Assembly: GCF_900091525.1 (NCBI RefSeq)
Contig: NZ_FMCU01000003.1
Span: forward strand, 248,001-312,000
Direction of reading: 5' to 3'
DNA length: 64,000 bases
DNA from: Micromonospora matsumotoense
GTDB taxonomy: Bacteria; Actinomycetota; Actinomycetes; Mycobacteriales; Micromonosporaceae
Of this stretch, positions 10,598-21,127 are shown in pieces. A program made the translations under genes and the position numbers. The notes beneath the pieces were generated by a model that saw only the letters and a list, made by a program, of their open reading frames with translations, was not told the origin of the DNA and did no database searches. How positions within the stretch are numbered: position 1 is the stretch's first letter; every line of letters begins with the position of its first letter.

Positions 10598-12127
10598 ATG
10601 AGCAACAGTTGGGTGCTGCCCGAGGACGTGTTGCGGGATGCCCCCGCGTACGCGCCGCGCCCCGGTGAGCTGGCCGATCTGGAGTTGCTGCTGAGTGGGG
10701 CGTACACCCCGCTGGCCGGCTTCATGACCCGCGCCGACCTGGCCTCGTTGTCGCGTCGGGGTCGACTGGCCGACGGCACCTCCTGGCCGGTCCCGGTGAC
10801 CCTCCAGGTGCCCACCCCGGTCGCCGACGGCCTGGACCCGGCCGATCCGGCCCGCCGGACGCTGGTGCTCACCGACGGCGAGGGCGCCCCGGTGGCCGCC
10901 CTGGAGGTGACCGACGTCTGGCCGGTCCGCGAGGGGGTGGCCGGGCTGGGCGGCCCGGTCCGCCGGCTCGGCGACGGCGGGCACGGCCCGTTCCAGCGGT
11001 TGCGTCGGGGCCCGGAGGAGATCCGACCGCTGCTGCCCCCGGGCCGGGTGCTCGGGGTGATCGCCGACCGGCCGCTGCACCGGCCGCAGCTGGCGCAGAT
11101 CGCGCACGCCGCCCGTACCCTCGGTGCCCATCTGCTGGTGATGATCCCGGTCGGTGAGGACGGCGCCGGCGGGCTGCCCACCGAGGCCCTGGTCCGCAGC
11201 GTCTTCGCCGCCCGGGACCGGATGCCCCCGGCGACCCTGGTCGCGGTGCCGCTGCCGCGGCGCACCGACGAGATCAGCGACGCCCTGCTGCGGGCCCGGA
11301 TCTCCGCCGCGTACGGAGTGACCCACCTGCTCTCCACCGGCGGCATGCTCTCCGGCGCCGGGCTGCGGGTGCTCGTCCCCCGCGAACTGGCCTACGACAG
11401 CCGGGACGGCCAGTGGCGTTGGCGGGACGACATCCCGCCGCGCAACCGCAAGCTGGCGCTGAGCGAGGCGGAGATCGACGACCTGCTCGACCGGGGGTTC
11501 CCGCTGCCCGAGTGGCACACCCCGCCGGCGGTGGCCAAGGAACTCAGTCGGGCCCGCCCGCCGCGCCGGCACCGGGGGCTGGTGGTCTTCCTGACCGGGC
11601 TCTCCGGTTCCGGCAAGTCGACCATCGCCCGAGGGCTGGCCGATCTGCTGCGGGAGCAGGGCGAGCGCACGATCACCCTGCTCGACGGCGACGTGGTGCG
11701 CCGGGAGTTGTCGGCCGGGTTGACCTTCAGCCGGGCCGACCGGGACGCCAACGTCCGGCGGATCGGTTGGGTGGCGGCCGAGATCGCCCGGCACCGGGGG
11801 GTGGGCATCTGCTGCCCGATCGCCCCGTACGCCCAGGCGCGGGCCGCCGTCCGCGAGATGGCCCGCTCCGCCGGGGCGGGCTTCCTGCTGGTGCACGTGG
11901 CCACCCCGTTGGAGGTCTGTGAGCAGCGCGACCGCAAGGGCCTCTACGCCCGTGCCCGCGCCGGTCTGCTCACCGGGATGACCGGCATCGACGACCCGTA
12001 CGAGACGCCGACCGATGCGGACCTGGTGGTCGACACCACCGACCAGAGCATCGAGGAGGCCGTGCAGGTGGTGATGAACCACCTCACCGAGACCGGTTGG
12101 GTGGAGCCCCGCCTGCCGTCCGCCTGA
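10598..12127 (+). CDS. cysC: APS kinase with a degenerate N-terminal ATP-sulfurylase domain
   Basis: 509 residues, ATG with GAGGGG ribosome site. The C-terminal 180 residues are a complete adenylylsulfate kinase: P-loop GLSGSGKST (about residue 335), LDGDVVRREL, and PLEVCEQRDRKGLYARARAG. This makes PAPS from APS in sulfate assimilation or sulfotransfer. Residues 1-325 resemble ATP sulfurylase: an N-terminal PUA-like part (DLELLLSGAYTPLAGFM) and then the catalytic fold. The nucleotide-binding QxRNPxHRxH motif is, however, IADRPLHRPQ, and the GRDHAG loop is replaced by GGMLSGAG. The sulfurylase site is therefore probably dead, which is inference from motif loss. No cysD or cysN is adjacent. Confidence 0.85.
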   Translation: MSNSWVLPEDVLRDAPAYAPRPGELADLELLLSGAYTPLAGFMTRADLASLSRRGRLADGTSWPVPVTLQVPTPVADGLDPADPARRTLVLTDGEGAPVAALEVTDVWPVREGVAGLGGPVRRLGDGGHGPFQRLRRGPEEIRPLLPPGRVLGVIADRPLHRPQLAQIAHAARTLGAHLLVMIPVGEDGAGGLPTEALVRSVFAARDRMPPATLVAVPLPRRTDEISDALLRARISAAYGVTHLLSTGGMLSGAGLRVLVPRELAYDSRDGQWRWRDDIPPRNRKLALSEAEIDDLLDRGFPLPEWHTPPAVAKELSRARPPRRHRGLVVFLTGLSGSGKSTIARGLADLLREQGERTITLLDGDVVRRELSAGLTFSRADRDANVRRIGWVAAEIARHRGVGICCPIAPYAQARAAVREMARSAGAGFLLVHVATPLEVCEQRDRKGLYARARAGLLTGMTGIDDPYETPTDADLVVDTTDQSIEEAVQVVMNHLTETGWVEPRLPSA

Positions 12128-12166
12128 CCTCGGGGTTCCACTTCCGCCGCTGCCCGCTGCGCGCTA

Positions 12167-12194
12167 GTGTTCAATCTTGTTTGAACACGTTCGA
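12167..12194 (+). promoter_or_regulatory. Probable DeoR-family operator
   Basis: A perfect 8-base inverted repeat GTGTTCAA / TTGAACAC (12167-12174 and 12181-12188) with a 6-base spacer, followed at once by a further GTTCGA half-site (12189-12194). It sits 36 bases before the DeoR-type gene. Such regulators commonly bind their own promoters, so autoregulation of the regulator-galT operon is inferred. Confidence 0.65.
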
Positions 12195-12229
12195 GCGCGT
12201 GCAGGTGTGTGGACCGGGAGGCAGGGCGG

Positions 12230-13032
12230 ATGCTGGCGCGGCAGCGACAGGCGACGATCCTCGACCGGGTCCGGACCGCCGGTGGCGTACGGGTGACCGA
12301 ACTGGCCGCCGAGTTCGGCGTCTCCGACATGACCATCCGGCGTGACCTGGACACGCTGCACGACCAGGGGCTGTTGGCCAAGGTACATGGTGGGGCGACC
12401 GCCACCGGTCCCGGCTCGACCGACGAGCCGGGCTTCCACGCCAAGTCCGTTCGGCAGTCCGCCGAGAAGGCCGCCATCGCCGGCCACGCCGCCGAACTGG
12501 TCCGGCCCGGTGCGGCGATCGCGCTCTCCGCCGGCACCACCACCGCCGAGCTGGCCCGCCGCCTGGTCGACGTCGCCGGGCTGACCGTGGTGACCAACTC
12601 GCTGCCGGTGGCCGAGATCCTGCACACCGCCGGCCGCCCCGACCAGACCGTGGTGCTGACCGGCGGGGTGCGCACCCCGTCCGACGCGCTGGTCGGCCCG
12701 CTGGCCGTGGAGGCCATCCAATCGCTCCACCTGGACCTGCTCTTCCTCGGCGTCCACGGGATCACCGAGCGGGCCGGTTTCACCACCCCCAACCTGATGG
12801 AGGCGGAGACCGACCGGGCCCTGGTGGAGGCCGCCGACCGGCTGGTCGTCCTCGCCGACCACACCAAGTGGGGCACCGTGGGCATCTCCTCCATCGTCGG
12901 CCTGGGCGCCGCCGACGTGCTGGTCAGCGACGACCGGTTGGCCCCCGAGGCGCGCCGGGTGATCGACGAGAAGGTGGGCGAGCTGGTGATCGTGACAGGC
13001 ACGGGCCGGGCGACCGGGCAGGAGACGACGCG

Positions 13033-13036
<4 letters not shown>
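12230..13036 (+). CDS. DeoR/GlpR-family transcriptional regulator
   Basis: 268 residues from the ATG at 12230, which has a GGGAGG site 8 bases upstream; a GTG at 12209 is the alternative. The N-terminal winged helix-turn-helix is typical (RQATILDRVRTAGGVRVTELAAEFGVSDMTIRRDLDTL). The C-terminal DeoRC sensor domain carries the conserved SAGTTTAELAR phosphate-binding loop that recognises sugar phosphates. It overlaps galT by four bases (GTGA), so the two are one coupled operon. A repressor responding to a galactose-pathway sugar phosphate is the natural inference. A likely operator lies at 12167-12194. Confidence 0.9.
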
Positions 13037-14109
<1,073 letters not shown>

Positions 14110-14497
14110 CCCGCACTCCTGACCCGCACTCCTGGCCCGCCGGCTGACCCGCATCCCTGCGGGCCGGCTGACCCGCACCCCTGCTGCGTGTCGCCGGACC
14201 CCGGACAGCAGGACGCGGGGGCCCGGGACCGGGCCCCGGCGGGGAAGGGACGACTGGCTGTGCTCGACAGCCGGGGAGGCTGGCCGATCGGCACCGGTGC
14301 CGTGCCGCGATCGACGTGCTCCCTGGACGCGACTGGCACCACGTCCACCCGGCTCAACGACCCTTTTCCCGGCCGGTGACGCCGGCGTCACCCGGACGGG
14401 TGGCGCCTCCGGGTGACGCCGGTACGCGCCCGCCGGCCGGGTACGACGGAACCCGCCGGCGGTCCGCCGACGGGTTCCGAGGGTGCGGGGTGAGAGA
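14110..14497. other. Convergent intergenic region with two hairpins
   Basis: 388 bases between galT and icd. The first 90 bases are an imperfect tandem repeat of CTGACCCGCACTCCTG-like units. Two hairpins follow: 14382-14395 pairs with 14409-14422 (14 bases), and 14447-14479 is listed separately. A short open frame here has no convincing coding features. Confidence 0.7.
14447..14479 (-). terminator. icd/galT convergent terminator
   Basis: CGGAACCCG (14447-14455) pairs with CGGGTTCCG (14471-14479), and the inner CGGCGG/CCGCCG pairs continue the stem across one mismatch. It lies 18 bases past the icd stop on the minus strand and can serve both converging genes. Confidence 0.65.
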
Positions 14498-15715
14498 TCA
14501 GGCGCCGAGCTTGCGGGCCAGATTCTCGTCGAGGGTGTTCATGAACTCGTCGGTGCTCTGCCACGGGGCGTCCCGCGAGATGAGCAGCGCGAGGTCCTTG
14601 GTCATCTGGCCGGCCTCGACGGTGTCGACGATGACCTGCTCCAGGGTGTCGGCGAACTCGGTGACCGCCGGGGTGCCGTCCAGCTTGCCCCGGTGGGCCA
14701 GGCCCCGGGTCCAGGCGTAGATCGAGGCGATCGGGTTGGTCGAGGTCTTCTCGCCCTTCTGGTACTGCCGGTAGTGCCGGGTGACCGTGCCGTGTGCGGC
14801 CTCCGCCTCGACGGTACGACCGTCCGGGGAGAGCAGCACCGAGGTCATCAGGCCGAGCGAGCCGAAGCCCTGCGCGACGGTGTCGGACTGCACGTCACCG
14901 TCGTAGTTCTTGCAGGCCCAGACGTAGCCGCCCTCCCACTTGAGCGCGGCGGCGACCATGTCGTCGATCAGCCGGTGCTCGTAGGTGATGCCGGCGGCGG
15001 CGAACTCGTCCTTGAACTCGGCCTCGAACACCTCGGCGAAGAGGTCCTTGAACCGGCCGTCGTACGCCTTGAGGATGGTGTTCTTGGTGGACAGGTAGAC
15101 CGGGTAGCCCCGGTCCAGGCCGTACCGGAACGAGGCGCGGGCGAAGTCCCGGATCGACTCGTCGTAGTTGTACATGCCCATGGCGATGCCGCCGCCGGGG
15201 AAGTTGGCGACCTCCAGCTCCATCGGGGCGCCGCCGTCGGCCGGGGTGTAGCTGATCGTCACGGTGCCCGGACCGGGCACCACGAAGTCGGTGGCCTTGT
15301 ACTGGTCACCGTGGGCGTGCCGGCCGATGATGATCGGCTTGGTCCAGCCGGGGACCAGCCGCGGCACGTTCGACATGATGATCGGCTCGCGGAAGACCAC
15401 GCCGCCGAGGATGTTGCGGATGGTGCCGTTCGGCGACCGCCACATCTTCTTGAGGCCGAACTCCTCCACCCGGGCCTCGTCCGGGGTGATGGTCGCGCAC
15501 TTGACGCCGACGCCGTGCTCCTTGATGGCATTCGCGGCGTCGATGGTCACCTGGTCGTCGGTGGCATCCCGGTGCTGGATCGACAGGTCGTAGTAGTGCA
15601 GGTCGACGTCGAGGTAGGGCAGGATCAACTGCTCCCGGATCTGCTTCCAGATGATCCGGGTCATCTCGTCGCCGTCGAGCTCCACGACCGGGTTGTTTAC
15701 CTTGATCTTCGCCAT
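14498..15715 (-). CDS. icd: NADP-dependent isocitrate dehydrogenase
   Basis: 405 residues from the ATG at 15715, with an AGGAG site upstream; the frame stays open far upstream, but homology begins at [23 protein letters not shown]-cycle oxidative decarboxylation of isocitrate to 2-oxoglutarate, giving NADPH. It belongs to the homodimeric eukaryote-like IDH subfamily, judged by the N-terminal motif, length, and stretches such as [12 protein letters not shown] and [12 protein letters not shown]. It stands alone and converges with galT. Confidence 0.96.
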   Translation of the reverse strand: MAKIKVNNPVVELDGDEMTRIIWKQIREQLILPYLDVDLHYYDLSIQHRDATDDQVTIDAANAIKEHGVGVKCATITPDEARVEEFGLKKMWRSPNGTIRNILGGVVFREPIIMSNVPRLVPGWTKPIIIGRHAHGDQYKATDFVVPGPGTVTISYTPADGGAPMELEVANFPGGGIAMGMYNYDESIRDFARASFRYGLDRGYPVYLSTKNTILKAYDGRFKDLFAEVFEAEFKDEFAAAGITYEHRLIDDMVAAALKWEGGYVWACKNYDGDVQSDTVAQGFGSLGLMTSVLLSPDGRTVEAEAAHGTVTRHYRQYQKGEKTSTNPIASIYAWTRGLAHRGKLDGTPAVTEFADTLEQVIVDTVEAGQMTKDLALLISRDAPWQSTDEFMNTLDENLARKLGA

Positions 15716-15862
15716 CGGCCGGCGCTCCTCTCGGGGGACACGTGCTCTAGCAGTACGAGCGTACTGGAAACCGGTCGACGGCACCGAGCCGGCCTCGACC
15801 CGGGCCCCTCGGCCGGCAGAAACACCGGGCGGACCGCAGCGGACACCTGACAGGATCGCCGG

Positions 15863-16735
15863 ATGCCGCTCAGCCGCACCCTCGGGTCTATCACGGTCAC
15901 CGCCCTCACCGACGGTGAGGGACCGTTCTTCCAGCCTCGCGCGGAGGCGTTTCCCGCAGCCACCGCCGCACACTGGCGCGAGGCGGACCGGCGGGAACCC
16001 GACTCGGTGACCGCCGACGGCGGCTGGTGGCTGCCGTTCCGCGCCTTCGCCCTGCGCGTCGGGGACGGGCCGGTGACCCTGATCGACGCCGGCATCGGGC
16101 CGGCCGACTCCCCCGCCGCGAGCTGGGCGCCGGTGCCGGGCCGGTTGCCGGCCGAGCTGGCCGCCGCCGGCATCGACCCGGCCGACGTGCACACCGTCGT
16201 CCTCACCCACCTGCACAGCGACCACATCGGCTGGGCGGTGACCGGCACCCCGGGCCGCCCCTACTTCCGCAACGCGACCTACCTGCTCCAGCGGGCCGAA
16301 CTGGCCGCCGTGGAGAGCATCAACCCCGAACTGCCGGCCGGCCTGATCGCGCCGTTGCGCGCCGCCGGCCAACTCCGGGTCGTCGACGGCGACACCACCC
16401 TCACCCCGGGGGTACGACTGCTGCCCGCTCCCGGGCACACCCCCGGCCACCAGTGCGTGCTGGTCGACACCGGCGACGAGCGGGTCCTGTTCACCGGCGA
16501 CCTGCTGGTGCACGTGGTGCAACTGATCGACCCGGAACTGGCGTACGCCCACGAGGTGGACCCGGCCACCGCCCGCCACTCCCGCACCACCCTGCTGCGC
16601 GACCTCGCCGGTACCACCCCTCCCCCCACCCTCCTCGCCACCCCCCACCTGTCCACCCCCTTCACCCCCCACCCACCCGCCCCCGCCCCCGCCTTCAGCC
16701 CCAGCCCCGCCTTCAGCCCCGGCCCGCCCCGGTGA
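15863..16735 (+). CDS. MBL-fold metallo-hydrolase
   Basis: 290 residues. The metallo-beta-lactamase metal site HLHSDH is at residues 116-121 ([10 protein letters not shown]), with further ligands in [10 protein letters not shown] and in FTGDLL. The domain arrangement resembles AHL-lactonase/Zn-hydrolase-like proteins. The C terminus degenerates into a Pro/Ala/Phe-rich low-complexity tail (about the last 30 residues), and the stop codon lies within the left arm of a long inverted repeat. This suggests the original end was altered. The substrate is unknown. It is divergent from icd, with about 150 bases between. Confidence 0.85.
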   Translation: MPLSRTLGSITVTALTDGEGPFFQPRAEAFPAATAAHWREADRREPDSVTADGGWWLPFRAFALRVGDGPVTLIDAGIGPADSPAASWAPVPGRLPAELAAAGIDPADVHTVVLTHLHSDHIGWAVTGTPGRPYFRNATYLLQRAELAAVESINPELPAGLIAPLRAAGQLRVVDGDTTLTPGVRLLPAPGHTPGHQCVLVDTGDERVLFTGDLLVHVVQLIDPELAYAHEVDPATARHSRTTLLRDLAGTTPPPTLLATPHLSTPFTPHPPAPAPAFSPSPAFSPGPPR

Positions 16736-16790
16736 TCAAGAGGTTTAGGTCAAAAAACCGCCTCGGCGTGACCTAAACCTCTTGATCACC
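16731..16790. terminator. Long perfect inverted repeat, bidirectional terminator or dispersed palindrome
   Basis: Perfect 22-base arms at 16731-16752 and 16769-16790, beginning GGTGATCAAGAGG, with a 16-base loop that opens with AAAAA. It lies between converging genes (MBL hydrolase and mdh). The stem is far more AT-rich than its surroundings and longer than the other terminators here, so it may be a mobile palindromic repeat used as a terminator. Confidence 0.75.
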
Positions 16791-16800
16791 GGAGCGGAGC

Positions 16801-16863
16801 GGGCGGAGCGGGCGGAGCGGGCGGAGCGGGCGGAGCGGGCGGAGCGGGCGGAGCGGGCGGAGC
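16801..16863. repeat. Seven-copy 9-bp tandem repeat
   Basis: The unit GGGCGGAGC occurs seven times without interruption. It is noncoding and sits directly after the long inverted repeat in the mdh downstream region. It is a slippage-prone minisatellite, useful as a strain marker. Confidence 0.95.
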
Positions 16864-16963
16864 GGGGCTGAGGGTGGGAGTGGAGGGCAGGGGTGGGGGT
16901 GGGACGGCTGAGGGGCGGGCCGGCGGGAGCCGGCCCGCCCCTCAGGGTGGGTGTTTCAGGTGG

Positions 16964-17914
16964 TCACATGCTGGCTACGTCGGCCTGCTTGGCGCGGACG
17001 GCCTCGGCGGCCGCCTTGAGGCTGGCCAGCTCGTCGGCGTCCAACTCGGTCTCGACGACCCGCTTGACGCCCTCGGCGCCGATCTCGGCCTCGACGCCCA
17101 GGTAGACCCCGGAGATGCCGAACTCGCCGTCGACCCAGGCACAGACCGGCATGACCGCGCCGGAATCCTCGGCCACGGCCCGGGCCATCCGCGCGGCGGC
17201 GGCGGACGGGGCGTAGTACGCCGAACCGGTCTTAAGCAGCGCGACGACCTCGGCACCACCGTTGCGGGTCTTGACGACCAGTTCCTCGATCTGCGCGGCC
17301 GGCATCGCGTCGCGCAGCGGCTTGCCGTTGACGGTGCTCTGCGACGGCACCGGGACCATGGTGTCGCCGTGCGAGCCCAGGGTCAGCGTCTTGACCGACT
17401 TGACCGGCACCTCCAGGGCCTCGGCGACGAAGTTGGTGAACCGGGCGGTGTCCAGCATGCCGGCCTGGCCGAGCACCCGGTTCTTGGGGAACTGGGTGGC
17501 GAGCTGGGCCAGCGCGGTCATCTCGTCGAGCGGGTTGGACACCACGATGACGACGGCGTTCGGGGCGTACTTGGCGACGTTCTCGGCGACCTGACGCACG
17601 ATCTTGGCGTTGGTCTCCAGCAGGTCCATCCGGCTCATGCCCGGCTTACGGGGCAGACCAGCGGTGATCACCACGACGTCCGAGCCCTCGATGGCCTCGT
17701 AGCCCTCGCCGTTGGGGCCGGTGGTGGCACCGACGACCTTGGTCTCGAAGCCCTCGACCGCCCGGGACTGGTTGAGGTCCAGCGCGAGACCCGCCGGCTT
17801 GCCCTCCACGATGTCGGTGATCACGACGGTGTCGAAGACGTCGTACTCGGCCAGGCGCTGTGCGGTGGTGGAGCCGTAGAACCCGGCCCCGACGACAGTG
17901 ACCTTCTTACCCAT
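16964..17914 (-). CDS. mdh: Malate dehydrogenase (LDH-like)
   Basis: 316 residues, ATG with GGGAG site. Oxidises malate to oxaloacetate with NAD. It has the Rossmann motif GAGFYG, the substrate-loop arginines in GLPRKPGMSR, the stretch VSNPLDEMT, and the catalytic His in GSHGDTMVP. This places it in the LDH-like MDH group. The N-terminal DI motif after the second beta strand suggests NAD preference. It is followed downstream by the inverted repeat and tandem repeat; folD lies upstream on the same strand. Confidence 0.93.
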   Translation of the reverse strand: MGKKVTVVGAGFYGSTTAQRLAEYDVFDTVVITDIVEGKPAGLALDLNQSRAVEGFETKVVGATTGPNGEGYEAIEGSDVVVITAGLPRKPGMSRMDLLETNAKIVRQVAENVAKYAPNAVVIVVSNPLDEMTALAQLATQFPKNRVLGQAGMLDTARFTNFVAEALEVPVKSVKTLTLGSHGDTMVPVPSQSTVNGKPLRDAMPAAQIEELVVKTRNGGAEVVALLKTGSAYYAPSAAAARMARAVAEDSGAVMPVCAWVDGEFGISGVYLGVEAEIGAEGVKRVVETELDADELASLKAAAEAVRAKQADVASM

Positions 17915-18095
17915 GGTCGTCCCACTCCCTGCTACCAGTCGGTTTTCCCGACCGTAACAGTCATCGCGGCACCGTTCGGGCCAGGGGCGGCGACCATCCC
18001 CGGGATGGGGCCAACGTCACCACCGCCCGGTTCCCGGCCGGTGGCGCGAGTGCCGACGGCCCCTGCCCCGGGACACCGTCGCCGAGCAGGGGTGA

Positions 18096-18956
18096 TCAGC
18101 CTCGCTCGGCGCGTTCGACGACGTTGGTGAGCAGCATGGCCCGGGTCATCGGCCCGACGCCGCCCGGCATCGGCGCCAGCCGGGCGGCGACCTGGGCCAC
18201 CTCCGGGTCCACGTCGCCGGTGTACCGGCCCTTGCCGTCGTCGCCGATCACCCGGGTGATGCCGACGTCCACCACGGTGGTGTCCGGGGTGACCATGTCG
18301 GCGGTGAGCAGGCCGGGCACCCCGGCGGCGACGATGACGATGTCGGCGGCGCGGGTGTGCGCGGCCAGGTCGAGGGTGCCGGTGTGGCAGAGGGTGACGG
18401 TGGCGTTCTCGCTGCGCCGGTTGAGCAGCAGGCCGAGCGGTCGCCCGACGGTGTTGCCCCGGCCGACGAGGGCGACGTTGGCGCCGCGCAGCGGCACGTC
18501 GTACCGGCGGAGCAGCTCGACGATGCCGCGCGGGGTGCAGGGCAGCGGACCGTCGTAGCCGAGCACCAGCCGACCCAGGTTCACCGGGTGCAGCCCGTCG
18601 GCGTCCTTGTCCGGGTCGATCATCTCCAGGGCCCGCTGGGTGTCCAGGTGCCCCGGGAGCGGCAGCTGGACGATGTAGCCGTGGCAGCCCGGGTCGGCGT
18701 TCAACTCGGTGAGCACGTCGTCGAGCTGCTGCTGGGTGGCGTCGGCGGGCAACTCCCGGCGGATCGAGGCGATGCCCACCTCTGCGCAGTCGCGGTGCTT
18801 GCCGTTGACGTACGCCTCCGAGCCGGGGTCCGCGCCGACCAGGACGGTGCCCAGGCCGGGGGTGACACCTCGCTCCGCCAGCGCCTTGACCCGTACCCGC
18901 AGCTCGTCCTTGATCTTGGCCGCGGTCGCCTTGCCGTCCAGGATGATCGCCGTCAC
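18096..18956 (-). CDS. folD: Bifunctional methylenetetrahydrofolate dehydrogenase/cyclohydrolase
   Basis: 286 residues from a GTG. Interconverts 5,10-methylene-THF and 10-formyl-THF, feeding purN and purH nearby. Characteristic motifs: [14 protein letters not shown] (in place of the usual YVRNK), [15 protein letters not shown], and [14 protein letters not shown] for the NADP site, then DVGITRV and [10 protein letters not shown] near the C terminus. Length is standard. Its promoter region (19007-19045) contains a pair of direct repeats. Confidence 0.95.
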   Translation of the reverse strand: MTAIILDGKATAAKIKDELRVRVKALAERGVTPGLGTVLVGADPGSEAYVNGKHRDCAEVGIASIRRELPADATQQQLDDVLTELNADPGCHGYIVQLPLPGHLDTQRALEMIDPDKDADGLHPVNLGRLVLGYDGPLPCTPRGIVELLRRYDVPLRGANVALVGRGNTVGRPLGLLLNRRSENATVTLCHTGTLDLAAHTRAADIVIVAAGVPGLLTADMVTPDTTVVDVGITRVIGDDGKGRYTGDVDPEVAQVAARLAPMPGGVGPMTRAMLLTNVVERAERG

Positions 18957-19371
18957 GACCAGATCGTCTCACGGCCGATGGACGGCGGACCGCCGACGGG
19001 GGAAGCGTCACTTTCCGTTACGTGCAGTTGGTCACTTTGAGTTACCGAATGTGGATCGGGCCACTCGCCGGGCGGGACGACCAACCCCTGCCGACCACGG
19101 ACCGGACGGGCGGCAACCAACCTCCCGGACTGGTCGACCCGGCCCACCGGCCCCCGATCCACTCGCTCCCACACGGAATCTGAGCAGCAAGAACAACCAC
19201 CCTCCCTACCAGGCAGACAGGCCGACGACAAGGCCGTCGACGGTGATCCGTTATCCGTTCGCAACGCTTCCGTTGTCGCCGGGCCGATCCTGACCTACCG
19301 TTGCCGAACGTTGCGCAGAGTCACCCAGCGCCGGGTTCGGCTGCGCTACGTGATGAGATGAGGAGACCCCC
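18957..19371. promoter_or_regulatory. Divergent promoter region folD / oppA with direct repeats
   Basis: 415 bases without a gene. Two 15-base direct repeats, GTCACTTTCCGTTAC at 19007-19021 and GTCACTTTGAGTTAC at 19031-19045, are 24 bases apart and lie 50-90 bases upstream of folD. They could be binding sites of one regulator. The part near oppA (19250-19340) is less GC-rich and contains several CGTTGC/GCAACG words; a promoter is likely but no box is certain. Confidence 0.5.
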
Positions 19372-20976
19372 ATGCGTGTGCGCAGGCTTGCTGCCTGGAC
19401 CGCTCTCCCGCTCGCGGTGACCCTGGGCCTGGCGGCCTGCGGCTCGGGCGGCGGCAGCGGAACCGGTCAGTCCGACCCCAATGCGGCCGTGCGGATCGAG
19501 ATCGCCGAGCCGCAGCACCTGGTGCCGACCAACACCAACGAAACCAGCGGTTCGCAGGTGCTCGCCGCCCTGTTCAGCCCGCTGGTCGACTACGACGAGG
19601 CCAACAAGCCCTACGAGGTGGCCGCCGAGTCCGTCACCTCGTCGGACAACAAGGTCTGGACGGTCAAGCTCAAGGACGGCTACACCTTCCACAACGGCGA
19701 GAAGGTCACCGCCGACAACTACCTCGACGCCTGGAACTACGGCGCGTACGCCCCCCACGGGCAGAACTCCAGCTACTTCTTCGAGAAGATCGCCGGGTAC
19801 GCCGACCTCCAGGGCGACAAGCCGGCCGCCGAGCGGTTGTCGGGGCTGAAGAAGGTCGACGACCTGACCTTCACCGTGACGCTGACCGAGCCGTACAGCG
19901 AGTTCAAGACGATGCTCGGGTACACCGCCTTCTATCCGCTGCCGAAGGCCGCCTTCTCCGGGCCCGGCACGCTGAAGGAGGGCTACGAGCAGGCCCCGAT
20001 CGGGCAGGGCCCGTTCCGGATGAAGGGCTCCTGGCAGCACGACGCCAAGGTCGAGGTGGAGCGCTACGACGCCTTCCCCGGCGAGCAGCCGAAGGTGGGC
20101 GGGGTCGAGTTCCGGATCTACCAGCAGCCCACCGCCGCGTACGCGGACGTGCTGTCGGACAACCTCGACGTGATCAAGACGATCCCGACCGAGAACCTGT
20201 CCACCGCCGCCACCGACCTGGGCGACCGGTTCCGGCAGAGCCCCGCGTCGTCGTTGCAGGTGCTGGCGTTCCCGACCTTCCAGAAGGAGTTCAGCAACCC
20301 CGAGGTCCGCAAGGCCATCTCGATGGCGATCGACCGGGACGAGATCACCAAGTCGATCTTCAAGGACTCGCAGCGGCCGGCCCGCTCGTTCGTCTCGCCG
20401 GTGGTCGCGGGCTACCGGGAGAACACCATCGGCACGGCCGCTGAGTTCGATCCGGCCGCGGCGAAGGCGAAGTACCAGGCCGCCGGCGGCCCGAAGAAGA
20501 TCGAGCTGTCGTACAACGGCGACGGCGGGCACAAGGACTGGATCGACGCGACCTGCAACCAGCTCAAGGCCAACCTGGGCGTGGACTGCGTCGGCACCGC
20601 CGAGCCCAAGTTCGCCGACCTGCTGACCAAGGTCAAGGCGAAGCAGCCGGTGGGCCTGTTCCGGATGGGCTGGGTGATGGACTACCCGTCCATGGAGAAC
20701 TACCTGGGCCCGCTGTACAGCACCAACGGCTCCTCGAACTACTACGGCTACCGCAACCCCGAGTTCGACAAGCTGCTCGCCGAGGGCGCCAAGGCCCCGA
20801 ACGAGGAGGCCGCGGTCGCGAAGTACCAGGCCGCGGAGGACCTGCTGGCCAAGGACCTGCCGGTGATCCCGCTGCGCTACGGCCAGAACAACTTCGGGCA
20901 CTCGACCAAGGTGAAGAACGTCCAGATGGACCTCTTCGACCGCATCGACCTGCTCAAGATCGAGGCGGTCAGCTAG
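19372..20976 (+). CDS. oppA: Peptide ABC transporter substrate-binding lipoprotein (system 1)
   Basis: 534 residues, GAGGAGA ribosome site. The lipoprotein signal peptide ends in the lipobox LAAC (about residues 20-23), so it is tethered to the outside of the membrane. The rest is a family-5 (SBP_bac_5) oligopeptide-binding protein, with conserved stretches such as KLKDGYTFHNGEKVTADN and RKAISMAIDRDEI. It captures peptides and delivers them to the OppBC channel encoded next. It is a paralogue of the protein at 45531-47174. First gene of a complete oppABCDF operon. Confidence 0.93.
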   Translation: MRVRRLAAWTALPLAVTLGLAACGSGGGSGTGQSDPNAAVRIEIAEPQHLVPTNTNETSGSQVLAALFSPLVDYDEANKPYEVAAESVTSSDNKVWTVKLKDGYTFHNGEKVTADNYLDAWNYGAYAPHGQNSSYFFEKIAGYADLQGDKPAAERLSGLKKVDDLTFTVTLTEPYSEFKTMLGYTAFYPLPKAAFSGPGTLKEGYEQAPIGQGPFRMKGSWQHDAKVEVERYDAFPGEQPKVGGVEFRIYQQPTAAYADVLSDNLDVIKTIPTENLSTAATDLGDRFRQSPASSLQVLAFPTFQKEFSNPEVRKAISMAIDRDEITKSIFKDSQRPARSFVSPVVAGYRENTIGTAAEFDPAAAKAKYQAAGGPKKIELSYNGDGGHKDWIDATCNQLKANLGVDCVGTAEPKFADLLTKVKAKQPVGLFRMGWVMDYPSMENYLGPLYSTNGSSNYYGYRNPEFDKLLAEGAKAPNEEAAVAKYQAAEDLLAKDLPVIPLRYGQNNFGHSTKVKNVQMDLFDRIDLLKIEAVS

Positions 20977-21127
20977 CCCGGGAGGGCGTCGGCGGCGAGC
21001 GGGCCGCCGACGGGTGAAGGCGCGTCGGCGGCAACGGGGCCGTCGGCGGGAGCAACGGGTCGGGTCATCGGTGGACGGTGGCCCGACCCGCCTCCGTCCC
21101 CGCCGGTTTTCGGCAAGACTGCACAGT

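Noticed and set aside
14188..14379. Small plus-strand open frame between galT and icd
   Set aside because: No ribosome site, no recognisable domain, and it ends among hairpins; treated as noncoding.
14498..16672. An N-terminally extended isocitrate dehydrogenase of 724 residues
   Set aside because: The extension is antisense to the MBL hydrolase; IDH homology and an AGGAG site begin at 15715.
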